From Eucommia ulmoides (taxonomy: Eukaryota > Streptophyta > Magnoliopsida > Garryales > Eucommiaceae), in contig CM028335.1 in assembly GCA_016647705.1 (NCBI GenBank), forward strand, positions 34,672,212-34,736,211: a DNA stretch of 64,000 bases, read 5' to 3'. Below the pieces are notes generated by a model. It saw only the letters and a program-made list of their open reading frames with translations. It searched no databases and was not told where the DNA came from. How positions within the stretch are numbered: the first letter of the stretch is position 1; each line of letters starts with the position of its first letter. A program made the position numbers and the translations under genes. Shown here piece after piece: positions 54,341 through 64,000 of the stretch.

Positions 54341-55780
54341 TAGTGAAGAACACATGAAAAATTCCTTATTAATCCCAAATAGACGTCAAGGAATATTTTC
54401 ACATTGACTTCTATGCAATGGATGAGTTTGAGAATTATTTTGTGGTACACTCCCCCTATTCCCTAAATCTCTCCCACTATCTTCGGCGACCATTAGCGTA
54501 CTTGTAGAAGGACAAGGATTAATTTTTCCACCCTCGCCGAGTGATGGTGTAGAGTTATCATTTGACATCATTCAGCTTATAAAGTTCTTTACTACCTTTT
54601 AGTTTACCTTTGCTTGGAAACTCATTTTCCATAAATTCGACATCGCATGACTCAATCTCAGTTAGTACGCTATCAAAACGTTTATGTAACATCACATATA
54701 CTTTGAAGTGATCAGGATATCTAATGAATGTGCACTTTTGAGCTCTAGGGCCCAATTTTCCATGTTCATGTGATATAACATGAACATAACCTACAGATCC
54801 CTATGGTTACAAGTGTTCTAATTCAAGTTTGAAACCAATCCATAACTCATATGGTGTAGATGGTACTAACTTAGAGGGCACTCTATTAAGGATATAGGTT
54901 GCTGTCAATAAAGCATCTCCCCAAAAATTGATTGGTAGATTAGCGTGTGCCATCATTGACCTAACCATATCCAATAAAGTTCGATTCCTATGCTCAGCTA
55001 CTCCATTTTTTCGTGGAGTACCGAGAATCGTCAACTGTCTAATTATACCTCTATTATAACATAAGTCCTTGAATTGTTCAGACAAATACTCACGTCCTCA
55101 GTCAGTATGTAAAATCTTAAGAATTTTACTTCTTTGATTCTCAACTAAATGAACAAATCTTTGGAAGCAATCCAATGCCTCTAATTTGTGAGAAATGAGA
55201 TAAACATAACTAAAACGCGAGAAATCATCAATGAATGTGATAAAATAAGTAGCACCATGTCATACCCTAACATTCATAGGTTAACAAATGTCATAATGGA
55301 CTAACATTTATAGCCCTTCTAGCTTTACCAAAAGGCTTTCTTGTGGCCTTTCTAGCCAAACAAGATTCACAGACAGGTAAGTTAACTCTAGAGAATGGGC
55401 CTAAAAGTCTTTCTCGAGCTAACCTTGTCATTCTTTCTCGCCCAATATGACCAAGACTTGCATGCCAGGTATCAAATGTAGATGTAATAGAATCATTATT
55501 ACTAGAAATTAAATATGTATCAAAATATAAAGAATCATCAACATCTAGTACATAAAATCCATTTACTATGTGTTCACTACCATAAAACACGGAGTCTAAA
55601 TACAATTGAACAGAGTCTATACTGAAACTGAAAGAAAACCCTAGTTCGGCCAAGGCTGCAACAGATATCAAGTTTCGTCGAACTCCAAGAGCATAGAGAA
55701 TATCATAGAGAAGCACGGTGTGTCCAGAACGCATCTTTAATTGATAGGTTCCAATTCCTATCACATTTTCGCTAGTGTTA
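54341..55780 (-). pseudogene. pol: Copia pre-integrase and integrase (element D)
   Basis: 55764-55291 is open (157 codons): YDILYALGVRRNLISVAALA, WHASLGHIGRERMTRLARER, LPVCESCLARKATRKPF, the HHCC zinc finger. Next ~55280-55090: FITFIDDFSRFSYVYLISHK, LHTD then a stop then [12 protein letters not shown]. 55085-54807 open: [40 protein letters not shown]. 54755-54558: KCTFIRYPDHFKVYVML. DDE residues mostly present; nonsense and frameshift lesions interrupt. Confidence 0.85.
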
Positions 55781-56810
55781 TTCCCATGTAAATACGTTAA
55801 CTCCCAATTAGAATTCTACTTTACTTAATGAACCCTACTCGATCTTTTGCGATGTGTCTTGTTGCTCCAATATCTACAATCCAATCAGGAAATGAATGAG
55901 CAACCAAGACATAACTACATATATAGGTGTCATTTTGAAAGATAAAGTTGGTTTGTACCTTCTTCGGCTCAGTGCATTCACGAGCGAAATGACCAAGTTT
56001 ATCACAAGTGTAATACTTCAACTTAAACTTGTTATTCTTTCCTCCATGCTTGTCTTTTTTATACTTTTTGCCCTTTCTCTTTTCATAAGCAGATCCTCCT
56101 ATTCCTCCATGTCGTGCTTTGTCCTGCCACTTTCGCCTAGACCCAATTGTCTGGCGATGGCTAGACTCAGCGACAAACATAAAAGTATTGTATTGTGCCT
56201 CCAACCTCTCTGCCGCCAATTCCAAATGACGTTGTAATTGGGTAAAAATTTTGATAGTTTCATTGTGAGTCATTGTGAGCTTCATTTGCTCCCAAGAATC
56301 AAGCAAAAGGCGAAGTACAACAAGGAATTGTTGCCCATCAGATAAGTTGTTACCAGCTGCCTTTACGTCGCATATCATAGCCGACATTTTTCGTAGATTC
56401 TCAACCATCTTTGTTTTGGGAGACATCTTATAAGTTTCAAACTTAAGCGTCAAGGCTCGCAACCTAGTTGCTGATGTACAAGCAAATGCCAACTTCAAGG
56501 CATTCCACATCTCTAGTGCAGTAGCATGACCTTCATAACCACCAATCAGATCATCGTGCATATAACTTAACATAATGAATCTTGCACTACGATCTTTCTT
56601 GGTTCAATTTTGATAGGTTTCCATCTCATGCCGATGTTGGACAGAATTACCTTCAGGAGGTGATTCCGTGCTATGTGTCAGTGTTTCCAAAATCTCTCAC
56701 TTATTTAGGAGATACTGGATCTTACAATACCAAATATCGTAGTTATTTTCATCCACTTTCTCAACTTTAGCCAGGTCCGCTAATATATTTGTTAAAGCCA
56801 GTTTACTACA
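55781..56810 (-). pseudogene. gag: Copia gag and protease (element D)
   Basis: From ~56800: LALTNILADLAKVEKVDENN, YDIWYCKIQYLL, then stops and MLSYMHDDLIGGYEGHATAL from 56573 in a 250-codon frame (UBN2-type capsid: LRALTLKFETYKM, LSDGQQFLVVLRLLLDSW). Zinc knuckle at ~56018-55977 reads YYTCDKLGHFAREC: the first Cys is Tyr. Protease motif WIVDIGATRHIAKDR at ~55885-55840: the D-S-G-A motif reads D-I-G-A. Confidence 0.9.
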
Positions 56811-57870
56811 TTTTATACACATTTAGGATATTAGCGCACACACTAATTATTTTGCCGCAATAATCGAATCTAAAAATAACACATATCTCTATAGTACAAG
56901 ATTGACAATTTCGTTATGCTCATAATTATCTCTTGTATTTATAGATCTAAATATTATTTTAGATACATTATTCACAAATCAAAAATGAGAAAAACATATC
57001 TCAACTCATTATTACCCATAAAATTTAATTTCATGCTATTTTTAAATCAACATGATATGTATATCAAATCAAATAATATAAAAAATTCACATATAATTCA
57101 TGCTCACAAGTAACAAAATCAAATTTCATAGCATAACATGGTATACAACTAAGCATGTAATTAATGCACAGTAACGCATATGTAACAAATTGGTGTTTAA
57201 ACCACAGCAGATGAATAAGTGGTAAGTAACCATGTTCTATTGAGGTCTCATGTTCATTTTTGTTTTTGTGTATTTCTTTATTTCTTTCTTCTTTTTTTAA
57301 TTATCACCGGTTATTAATACATATTGCGACATTGTGATTCTATCATTGAGTTGCCTTCGTTGTTGTCATGTGTCATCTCACACAGAGGTCCTGCTATCAA
57401 ATCCCTTTAGTCACTTTTCTTAAAAACATTTATTTTGTTTTTCAAAGAAAAAACTTTCTAACATACAGAAGTTGTGACTCGAACGAACCAACATAACAAT
57501 AAGATGTGAAGTCATACCTCATGGATTGATGGCTACCAACGAACCAACATAACAATAAGATGAGAAGTCGCAAATAAATTATAATAGCGCTATCATCTTC
57601 TTCAGGTAAAGAAAACACTGAAAAATTCAAAACAGGAACCCGAAATTTTACGTTTTACAACTTTGAAAAATCATATAAAAATCGCATGTTAAAATTAATA
57701 TTGTTGAACTTGTAATGAAACATAGAATTTTTCTATATAAAAATTTTCCAGAAATATTAAAATTTTCAGAAAAACTATTTTCGGCCATTAATGAAGAAAC
57801 GATTTTCTTTCAAAGAAAACTATTGTTCATGCACTATAATAACATAATTTGGTGAAACGAGTCTATAAGA
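56811..57870 (-). other. Leader of copia element D
   Basis: Non-coding, AT-rich. A ~33-bp direct repeat (aacgaaccaacataacaata...) occurs at 57482 and 57538, 56 bp apart. Confidence 0.6.
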
Positions 57871-57882
57871 CTCTAATACCAA
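57871..57882 (-). other. Primer-binding site of copia element D
   Basis: Complement reads TTGGTATTAGAG adjoining the LTR end TCTACA; the Met-tRNA-type copia primer site with one change. Confidence 0.85.
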
Positions 57883-58253
57883 TGTAGACTAATGCGGAAA
57901 CATTAAAATTGAAGCGTACCTTTCGGATTTGGAAGACTTGTTTACAACTCATTCCTTGTTTCTTCTCTCGTCGGCAAGAAAATACTACTAGAGTATTTTT
58001 TGTTAATATCCACACACTTACCAACTAAGGCCACTCAAATTTTTTGTAATCTGATGGGGATAGAAACCTTAGAGGTATCAATGCATATTTATAGAGAAAA
58101 TCCCAAAAGATATGTCCATTCCAATGGGTGTCTATCGAATAGACATGATCATTAAGACCAAAACGTGCACCTATTCACATGGTGACTATCCATGAAACAT
58201 GGGGCCTATGTGGACGCTCCACGAGTCGACCCGACCCGCTTTATAATCCAACA
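57883..58253 (-). repeat. 5' LTR of copia element D (371 bp)
   Basis: Complement TGTTGGATTATAAAGCGGGT ... TAGTCTACA, partner of 51473-51833. Confidence 0.95.
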
Positions 58254-58284
58254 TAAGTGATAAGAAAATAAATAAAGAAATAAG

Positions 58285-60879
58285 TGTTGGCCCAAAGAGC
58301 TATCCAAGAGGGAGGTGAATTAAGTAGTTACTAAATTTAAACAATTAAATTTTGAAACACAAAAAATTAATTTCTCTAAATTAATTATTATCTTGTTAAG
58401 TAACGGAAATGTGTTTTAACTAAATGCACACCCAAACAAACATAAAATAAAATAATACTTCACATAACAATATATCCTGGTTCAGTAAGTTACTCTCACC
58501 TACATCCAGTCTCCCGAGCTCCACAGAGATTCCTAATCCACTAAACTCCTTATTTATTTACCAGATATGAACCAAACCCTTACAATCTTGATTCTTTTCA
58601 CATGCTCAGAATCAACCTTCACAATTATCATTTTCACAGGCTCACGAAAAACTCTATCTTTTTACCAGGTTCAAGACTGACCTAATTCTATTATAGGAAG
58701 AATCAAAACCTAATCGCTTTAACAAGCTAAAGATCAAACTTACCACTCCCTCACACTTTTACACTTATCCTTTTCGCAAGCTTAGGAAGAATCTTTACAA
58801 TCACTCAATTCTATTATCAGAATAATTAAAACCTAATTCTTTTTAAAGAAAAAAAATTACCTAGCCTTTTTGCAGGATGAAGATCAAATCCTAATATTTT
58901 TTCACGGGAAAAAAATCTAAACCCTAACTACCCTAACTAGACACCGTCCTAAAACGTGTTTAATCCGCTTAAACTCACAAATACAAAAAATTGTAAGTTT
59001 CTTCCCACAATGAGCTTCTACCATCTCAATACAAATATAGTTGATTAATGGCCCGAATAAATACAAAGTGACATATACAATGTGACGCAAATTAAATTCG
59101 ATTAAATAATAAAGCGGGTAGCATATAATAAGCACATAATCAGATAATCAATCAAAAATTGTTTACAAGATTTTCAGGACTTAAGTTCAAAAATGATTTT
59201 CTAATAATCTTTAACCAAGCAATCAATAATATATAAATAATCTTAGAAAGCAAATAAAAAACTTGGAAGGATCTCACTGGGATTTACCGAAAGAAAGAAT
59301 GATTTCACAATAAGTAACGCAAACTGGTGATGTTAACAATGAGTGTTTTAGATCAAGAACTTGAATAATGATCTCTCTTAGAAATCTCAATAATAATCTT
59401 ACTCTTAGAAAGATCAAATTTGAGTGTTCTTGATGATTTGAAACTCAATCTCGCATGTCTCTTTAAATAGACCTAAAATTAGATCTCTAACAGTTAGTTT
59501 TCAAATGTTATGCTAATGAATGACACATATGGACCTCATATATCATATAGATTTATAACGGCTATATTTTGCCAACAATATTACATTTAAGGCTTTCTAT
59601 TTAGTCCCAAAAATAATTTGATCTCAGTCAATGAAATTATAGAAAGAATTTTATTTAAGTATATGGATTAAATCATAAGGTCAAATAAAATTTCATAGAT
59701 CTCTCTCATATCTTTGACCCCAAATATTCTCTACCAAAATAGCAATATCTATATTAAAAATTCGGAAGTTTAATTATCAGAATTTCAAAGATATCTTATA
59801 ATGGCTACTTTTCAAAACATTATACCTTAAATGGCATTTTAAGACCCCATATATAAAATAATTTCAAAATAAATATATTTCATTTGAATATATTCTTAGA
59901 AAAAGTCATTTTGGTCCTTAAAACTTTTACAAATCAAAATCCATTGAAATAGGAAGTATTAAATCACTTTAATTAAAAGAATATTTAATTAAATGAACCA
60001 AATAATTAGGAATCATTAAAAACCTTGTTTATACCGAAATAATTTAAATTCACATAAAATCTCCCTAAGATCCTTTAAAAATGATAGAAATTGATCGCTC
60101 AATTTCTTAGTCTGACCATATCGATCGACCGGCATCACACCATCGGTTGACCGACCCTCTCTACACTGGCCATCAGACCAACATACTGGTCTGATCAGAT
60201 GACCGACCCTCTTTGGTTGGTTGACTGATTAGACCAGAGGGTTCTATCCTCATTCCATTTCTAGCCAATATTCAAGTTGGTTGATCGATCATTCCTTATC
60301 GGTTGACTGATTGAACTAGAGAACTTTTCTCATTCAAATTTCCAGTTACTGCTCTCCTCGGTTGACCGACCCTTCTTCGTCGATTAACCGAATGGTCCAG
60401 AGAGTTTCCTATTCCATTTTTAAAACACATTGTTTTGGTTAGTCGACTTACCCCTTTTGTCAGTTAACCGAATTGACCCGAAAGCTTATAAATTTATACT
60501 TTAAAACTCATTCTTCACTTAGGTCATTAACCAAAACCATTTCACATAATTAGCGCATAATAAGACACGCTTTAGGATCTTAAACTTATCGCTTCTTACT
60601 AACACACAAAAATTAATTCATTTTAAGTGTTGTTCGTGATCCTAATTTGGGTTGCATTAAGAGTACATAGGTAAATAGTTGTTTTCACCTAGCTATCTTC
60701 AGTATCTTCAAAACGCTTCACATCTTCATTATTTCCATCTTTCACCCATTATATTTTCTTCGATGATTCATCTTTTTAAACACATTACATGAAACTATAA
60801 ATTTGAAACCACTCACTAAAAATATTAATCCCATAAAAATATCAACGTTGAATTATTCATCAAAACATTTGATTCACCA
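58285..60879 (-). mobile_element. Solo Sirevirus-type LTR (2595 bp) with TSD ATAAG
   Basis: Complement starts TGGTGAATCAAATGTTTTGA at 60879 and ends TTTGGGCCAACA at 58285. ATAAG is at 58280-58284 and 60880-60884. Shares the end block (accaagagggaggtgaattaa complement), the aggagtgtgagg and ttcttttcacaggctc-type blocks and the GTCGAC/GTTGACC cluster with the LTRs at 1-873, 37319 and 42494, but is clearly more diverged. No internal region. Confidence 0.9.
60110..60480 (-). repeat. Cluster of GGTTGACCGACC-type motifs in solo LTR
   Basis: Repeated phrases cgatcgaccggc, cggttgaccgaccctc, ggttgactgattagacc, cggttgaccgaccctt and gttaaccgaattgaccc. Equivalent in position to the 52-bp minisatellite of the other Sirevirus-type LTRs but not in register. 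Confidence 0.75.
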
Positions 60880-61750
60880 ATAAGCACTTTCGGAAACAAG
60901 AAAAGAGAGATTTTTTAAAGCGCCAAATTTCTTATAAAATAACTCAATCCTTTTTTTTTTAAAGAAAAGAAATTCTCTACCTAGCATCAAGTTTAAATGG
61001 TGTACTAGGTATCCATATTTTTGGAATTTAACTAAAAAATTACTTAAGTAAAATTTTTACTCCAAAAGACACAATCCGGCCAAATATTCATTTTAAAAAG
61101 GATTCAAAAATCGGTTATACTCAGGGAAGGTATTAGGCACCCTAAGACGCTCATCCAATAATGGTACATTATCCAATTAAGTCCAATCAAGAGATAAGTC
61201 CGAATGTTTTATTTGTTTTTAAAGTATTTTTCAGCAAAATTATTTTTGGTATTTTCGAAATAAAATGGGACAAGTTTTTTGTTTTTTAAAGAGTATAACC
61301 TCTTGTCAAATATCAATGATTTGACAAGGATGATCCCTAGTGGTTGATTATATTAATTCATAAAATGAAGTTATTTCATTGAAATGGACAAATTAATTTA
61401 AGTAAACTAGGTTATTTTAATAAAGATAAGAATATAAATACAAAAACGTGATATACACTTGTCTTTACTTATTTCAATTTGTCTACTTGAATTAAAGGAA
61501 TTCAAAGTGGACGTCCCCTCAAGTTCATAGAAATGAGAATCAAGGAATGCCACGGGAATTACATTTGTTTTAAATTAACCAAAGAATTTGTGTGTTTGTT
61601 TTTCTCCCTAAGGATCGGCTAGACATTGAACTTACTAAAACTCTAAGCCATTTGCTTTGTCTTGTTCAAGTAAGCAATCATCTTTATTTCCTTGGCAGCA
61701 TATTCTCATGTTATCTAATTTTTCACCAACACGGAATCGTAGAATAGTTC
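60880..61750. other. Spacer; possible Ogre/Tat-type non-coding sequence (minus)
   Basis: No gene. ggttatactcagggaaggta with ttaggcaccctaagacg (61115-61150) resembles the 'gggaaggtattagCACCC' phrases seen in Ogre/Tat non-coding DNA. The integrase expected next to the RNase H at 61751 is not here. Confidence 0.4.
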
Positions 61751-62049
61751 CACTTCAATAGCCCCGAGCTCCTTTAAGATCCCTAGTGAGGAGACCGAGG
61801 CTTCATACTCTATTCACTGTTCATTGCTTTGAATCTAAGCAGGATCTCATATTCCAAGGTGTCTCATTCTAGTGTTCGGATAACCAAGGCATCCCCCAAA
61901 CACTTCAGTAGCCTGGAGCTTCTTTAGGATCCTTAGTGAAGAGACCAAGGCTTTATATTTTGCTTCATTATTTGCTTTGAATCCGAACAGAAGTGCATAT
62001 TCCAAAGTGTCTCCTTCTAGTGTTCCAAATGACCAGGGCATCCCCCAAA
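61751..62049 (-). repeat. Tandem duplication, two ~150-bp units
   Basis: cacttcaatagccccgagct at 61751 recurs as cacttcagtagcctggagct at 61901, and both units end in atcccccaaa (61900, 62049). Confidence 0.85.
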
Positions 62050-62160
62050 CCGTTCTAGCTCGAAGACCCATCTACAAAGGTTGTCCAAGCAGTCGAGCTT
62101 TGTTGATTTTCCTTTTCAGTTATAACTTCCGTAGTCGAACTTTCTTTCTCGAGAAAGGTT
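61751..62160 (-). pseudogene. pol: Second (archaeal-type) RNase H of Tat element, with 150-bp tandem duplication
   Basis: Complement 62071-61910: MGLRARTVWGMPWSFGTLEG, DTLEYALLFGFKANNEAKYK, ALVSSLRILKKLQAT, the aRNH block of Tat-lineage elements (NNEAxYxAL). 61751-61900 and 61901-62049 are diverged tandem copies of the same segment. The copy nearer 61751 is frame-broken. Integrase is absent downstream. Confidence 0.75.
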
Positions 62161-63400
62161 AACTCAGTAATGAAGTTAGCTAAAGCTTAACTTTTTATTG
62201 TTATCATCAGTCGATATTCGAGGTGGAACCCATTGAGTTTGATCAACCGTTTCAATAGTTGGCCTGATGTCTTTGGTTAGTGCAAAACAACCCTTGATAG
62301 TTAGTTTGTGAGAACCATAATAGGTTGAGCTTAAAAGTGGTGCTGAAGTTTTCTAGCAACTATTATCAATGTATAAGCTATCAAATCCAACTTAGGATAC
62401 ATGGTTTCAACTCCGATCGATGTATGGCTAACGTAACAAACTGATCTTTGAATCCTAGTCTCATCCACTACTGATGCCAAACTCACCATTGTTGCAGATG
62501 CAGTGAGGTATATGAACATCTTTTACCCAAGACATGGTGTCGCTAGGATTGGTGAGGAGGTAATATACTTATTCATGGATTGAAAAGCATCCTCATACTC
62601 ATTAGTCCACTCCAAGGCCTTATTTTTTCGGAGTATCTTGATGAACGGAAGACACTTGTTCGATGCCCTAGAAATGAACCGGTTAAGCATTGCAATCTTT
62701 CCGGTTAGACATTCAACTTCCTTGATCATCCTTGGTGACTTGATATCTTGTATGACTTTAATCTACTCGAGGCTTGATTTAATGTCACTCTTTGTCACCA
62801 TACGACTGAGGAACTTCCCATCTCAAATGCCTAATTCACAATTGCTCGGGTTAACCTTCATTCCTTGCTTCATCAGAACGTTAAAGCACTCTAATAGGTC
62901 AACAAGGTGGTCTGTCCCCAACTTATTCTTCACAAGCATGTCGTCTATGTAGACTTCTATTGTTTCCACAATAGATTGGCGAACATCTTGTTTACTAATC
63001 GTTGATGCATTGCTCAAACATTTTTTATTTTTTTTTTTTGTCTGAAGAGCATTTACCCTGTAGCAATACAAACCTTTTTCAATCATAAAGGCAATCTTCT
63101 CTTTATCCGAAGGTTACATGCTAATCTAATTGTACCATGAGAACGCATTTAATAAGATTATTTACTTAAATCTAGTGGTTGTATCCACAATGACGTCTAT
63201 CTTAGGTAAAGGGAAGCAATCCTTCAGACACGCTTTGTTTAGATTAGTGAAGTCAACGCACATTCGTCATTTTTTAGTTTTCTTCTTCACCAAGACCACA
63301 TTGGAGAACCAAAAAGGAACGTAGATTTTATCAATGGTTTCTGCATCAAGTGGTTTTTTTTTTTCTCTTCCTCAATGATTTTCTACCTCTCTAGATCAAA
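62161..63400 (-). pseudogene. pol: Tat-lineage gypsy reverse transcriptase and first RNase H
   Basis: Complement order: WFSNVVLVKKKTKK then a stop, RMCVDFTNLNKACLKDCFPL (~63260-63190), DAFSWYN-like, then VYIDDMLVKNKLGTDHLVDL (catalytic IDD intact, ~62955), CFNVLMKQGMKVNPSNCELG, VECLTGKIAMLNRFISRASN and WTNEYEDAFQSMNKYI (62729-62523), and RNase H block LFIYLTAS..., YPKLDLIAYTLIIVARKLQH (62519-62331). Lineage-typical NLNKACPKD-like motif. Stops and shifts throughout; YCYRVNALQTKKKNKKCLSN region is altered. Confidence 0.85.
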
Positions 63401-64000
63401 CTTCCTCATTTACTCATGAACAGGAGGATAGTCAGAATTGGTGTAGAGTCAATGCATCGAGATACTTGGATCTATCATAGGCAAGTCTTTGTAGAACCAA
63501 ACAAACACATCACTATTTTCTCAAAGTAGCACGATAAGATTTTCCTTCAATTCTTCAGCAATGCCGACACAATTTGAATGGTTCAATCCTCAAACATTGG
63601 ATGAATTTGCACTAAGAATAATTCCTCATCGAGACGAGGTCAAACTTGTTGTGGTTGCTCGATTATCAAGTCGATGATTTCTCTTTTCTCTAGGGTATTA
63701 TCCATTTCCCAGAGGAGAGAATCATCCATGTCTTCCTGGTCCTATGATTTCTATTTGTGAATCCTCATCTTAGTTGTGAAGCATTCCCTAGTATTACTTT
63801 GACTTCTACGTAATTCTCTAACCCTATTTTCGGTCGCGAACTTCATAGATAAATTATAAGTTGATGTGATTGCCTTCAAAGCATTAAGGCAAGGCCACCC
63901 TATTATAGCATTGTAAGCACAAGGGCAATCTACTGCCGTAAATTTCCCATCCACTATAGAATATCGAGGTTTGGTTCCAGTAGTTTGTTGTAGTAAGATT
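63401..64000 (-). pseudogene. pol: Tat-lineage protease-to-RT region (continues off window)
   Basis: 63954-63751 (complement) reads MDGKFTAVDCPCAYNAIIGW, PCLNALKAITSTYNLSMKFA and RELRRSQSNTRECF, the conserved block C-terminal to the protease. 63401-63750 is a decayed acidic linker. The element's 5' portion lies beyond 64000. Confidence 0.8.

Larger units (their letters stand above)
51473..58253 (-). mobile_element. Ty1/copia element D, full length, TSD TAAGT
   Basis: Minus orientation: 5' LTR 58253-57883, Met-type primer site, ~1.07-kb leader, gag, protease, integrase, RT, RNase H, ~1-kb 3' region, polypurine tract, 3' LTR 51833-51473. TAAGT is present at 51468-51472 and 58254-58258. Multiple stops and lost catalytic residues. 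Confidence 0.95.

Noticed and set aside
57190..57420. tRNA-derived SINE with A/B-box-like phrases (gtggtaagtaacc, gaggtctcatgttca)
   Set aside because: Match to internal promoter boxes is weak, no poly(A/T) tail or target duplication; lies in the leader of copia D.
1..64000. tRNA, rRNA or other structural RNA genes
   Set aside because: No cloverleaf with consistent A/B boxes or rRNA-like conserved core noticed on either strand; a tRNAscan/Infernal run was not possible.

Overview
This window is nuclear DNA of a flowering plant, most likely a eudicot. It is AT-rich, has no bacterial-style gene arrangement, and is almost entirely nested LTR retrotransposons in decay. The host gene I can recognise is a broken fragment of a YebC/TACO1-family gene at 6942-7607 (minus strand). 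No intact protein-coding gene was found. All family names come from reading motifs; no database search was possible.

Layout. 1-873: 3' part of a Sirevirus-type LTR. 874-3470: wreck of a Tat-lineage Ty3/gypsy element (gag, then a four-unit 40-bp repeat). 3831-6941: long LTR of Del/Tekay chromovirus type. 6942-8061: TACO1-like pseudogene with a 316-bp Harbinger-like MITE in an intron. 8062-15625: Athila-type element A (plus strand), truncated at its 5' side, with pol, a downstream 'env-position' ORF (plant transposon-protein type) and a 3' LTR. 16548-17785: truncated LTR of the same group (minus). 19330-24103: Copia element G (minus), split by a solo Athila-type LTR (19860-21367, TSD AGCAA). 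24103-34941: Athila-type element B (minus), with 5' LTR, PBS, gag, protease, RT, RNase H, integrase, env-position ORF and a truncated 3' LTR. 35676-36625: array of about 33-38 bp palindromes in spacer DNA. 37319-44659: Sirevirus-derived element without pol (TSD ATATC), whose 5' LTR carries a 600-bp MITE. 45325-49932: Copia element C (plus). 51473-58253: Copia element D (minus, TSD TAAGT). 58285-60879: solo Sirevirus-type LTR (TSD ATAAG). 61751-64000: Tat-lineage pol (minus) running off the window.

Most interesting signal. The Athila-type LTRs carry clusters of short palindromes upstream of a TATA-like box. A similar palindrome-cluster plus TATA arrangement recurs inside elements A and B, just before the env-position ORF. 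The palindrome centre changes between copies (CTGCAG, CTATAG, CTTAAG, CCTAGG) while the dyad symmetry is largely kept. This looks like a cis-regulatory module shared by the LTR promoter and a possible internal promoter.

All elements carry stops and frameshifts. Most show loss of catalytic residues, missing domains or truncations, so nothing here is expected to be autonomously active.
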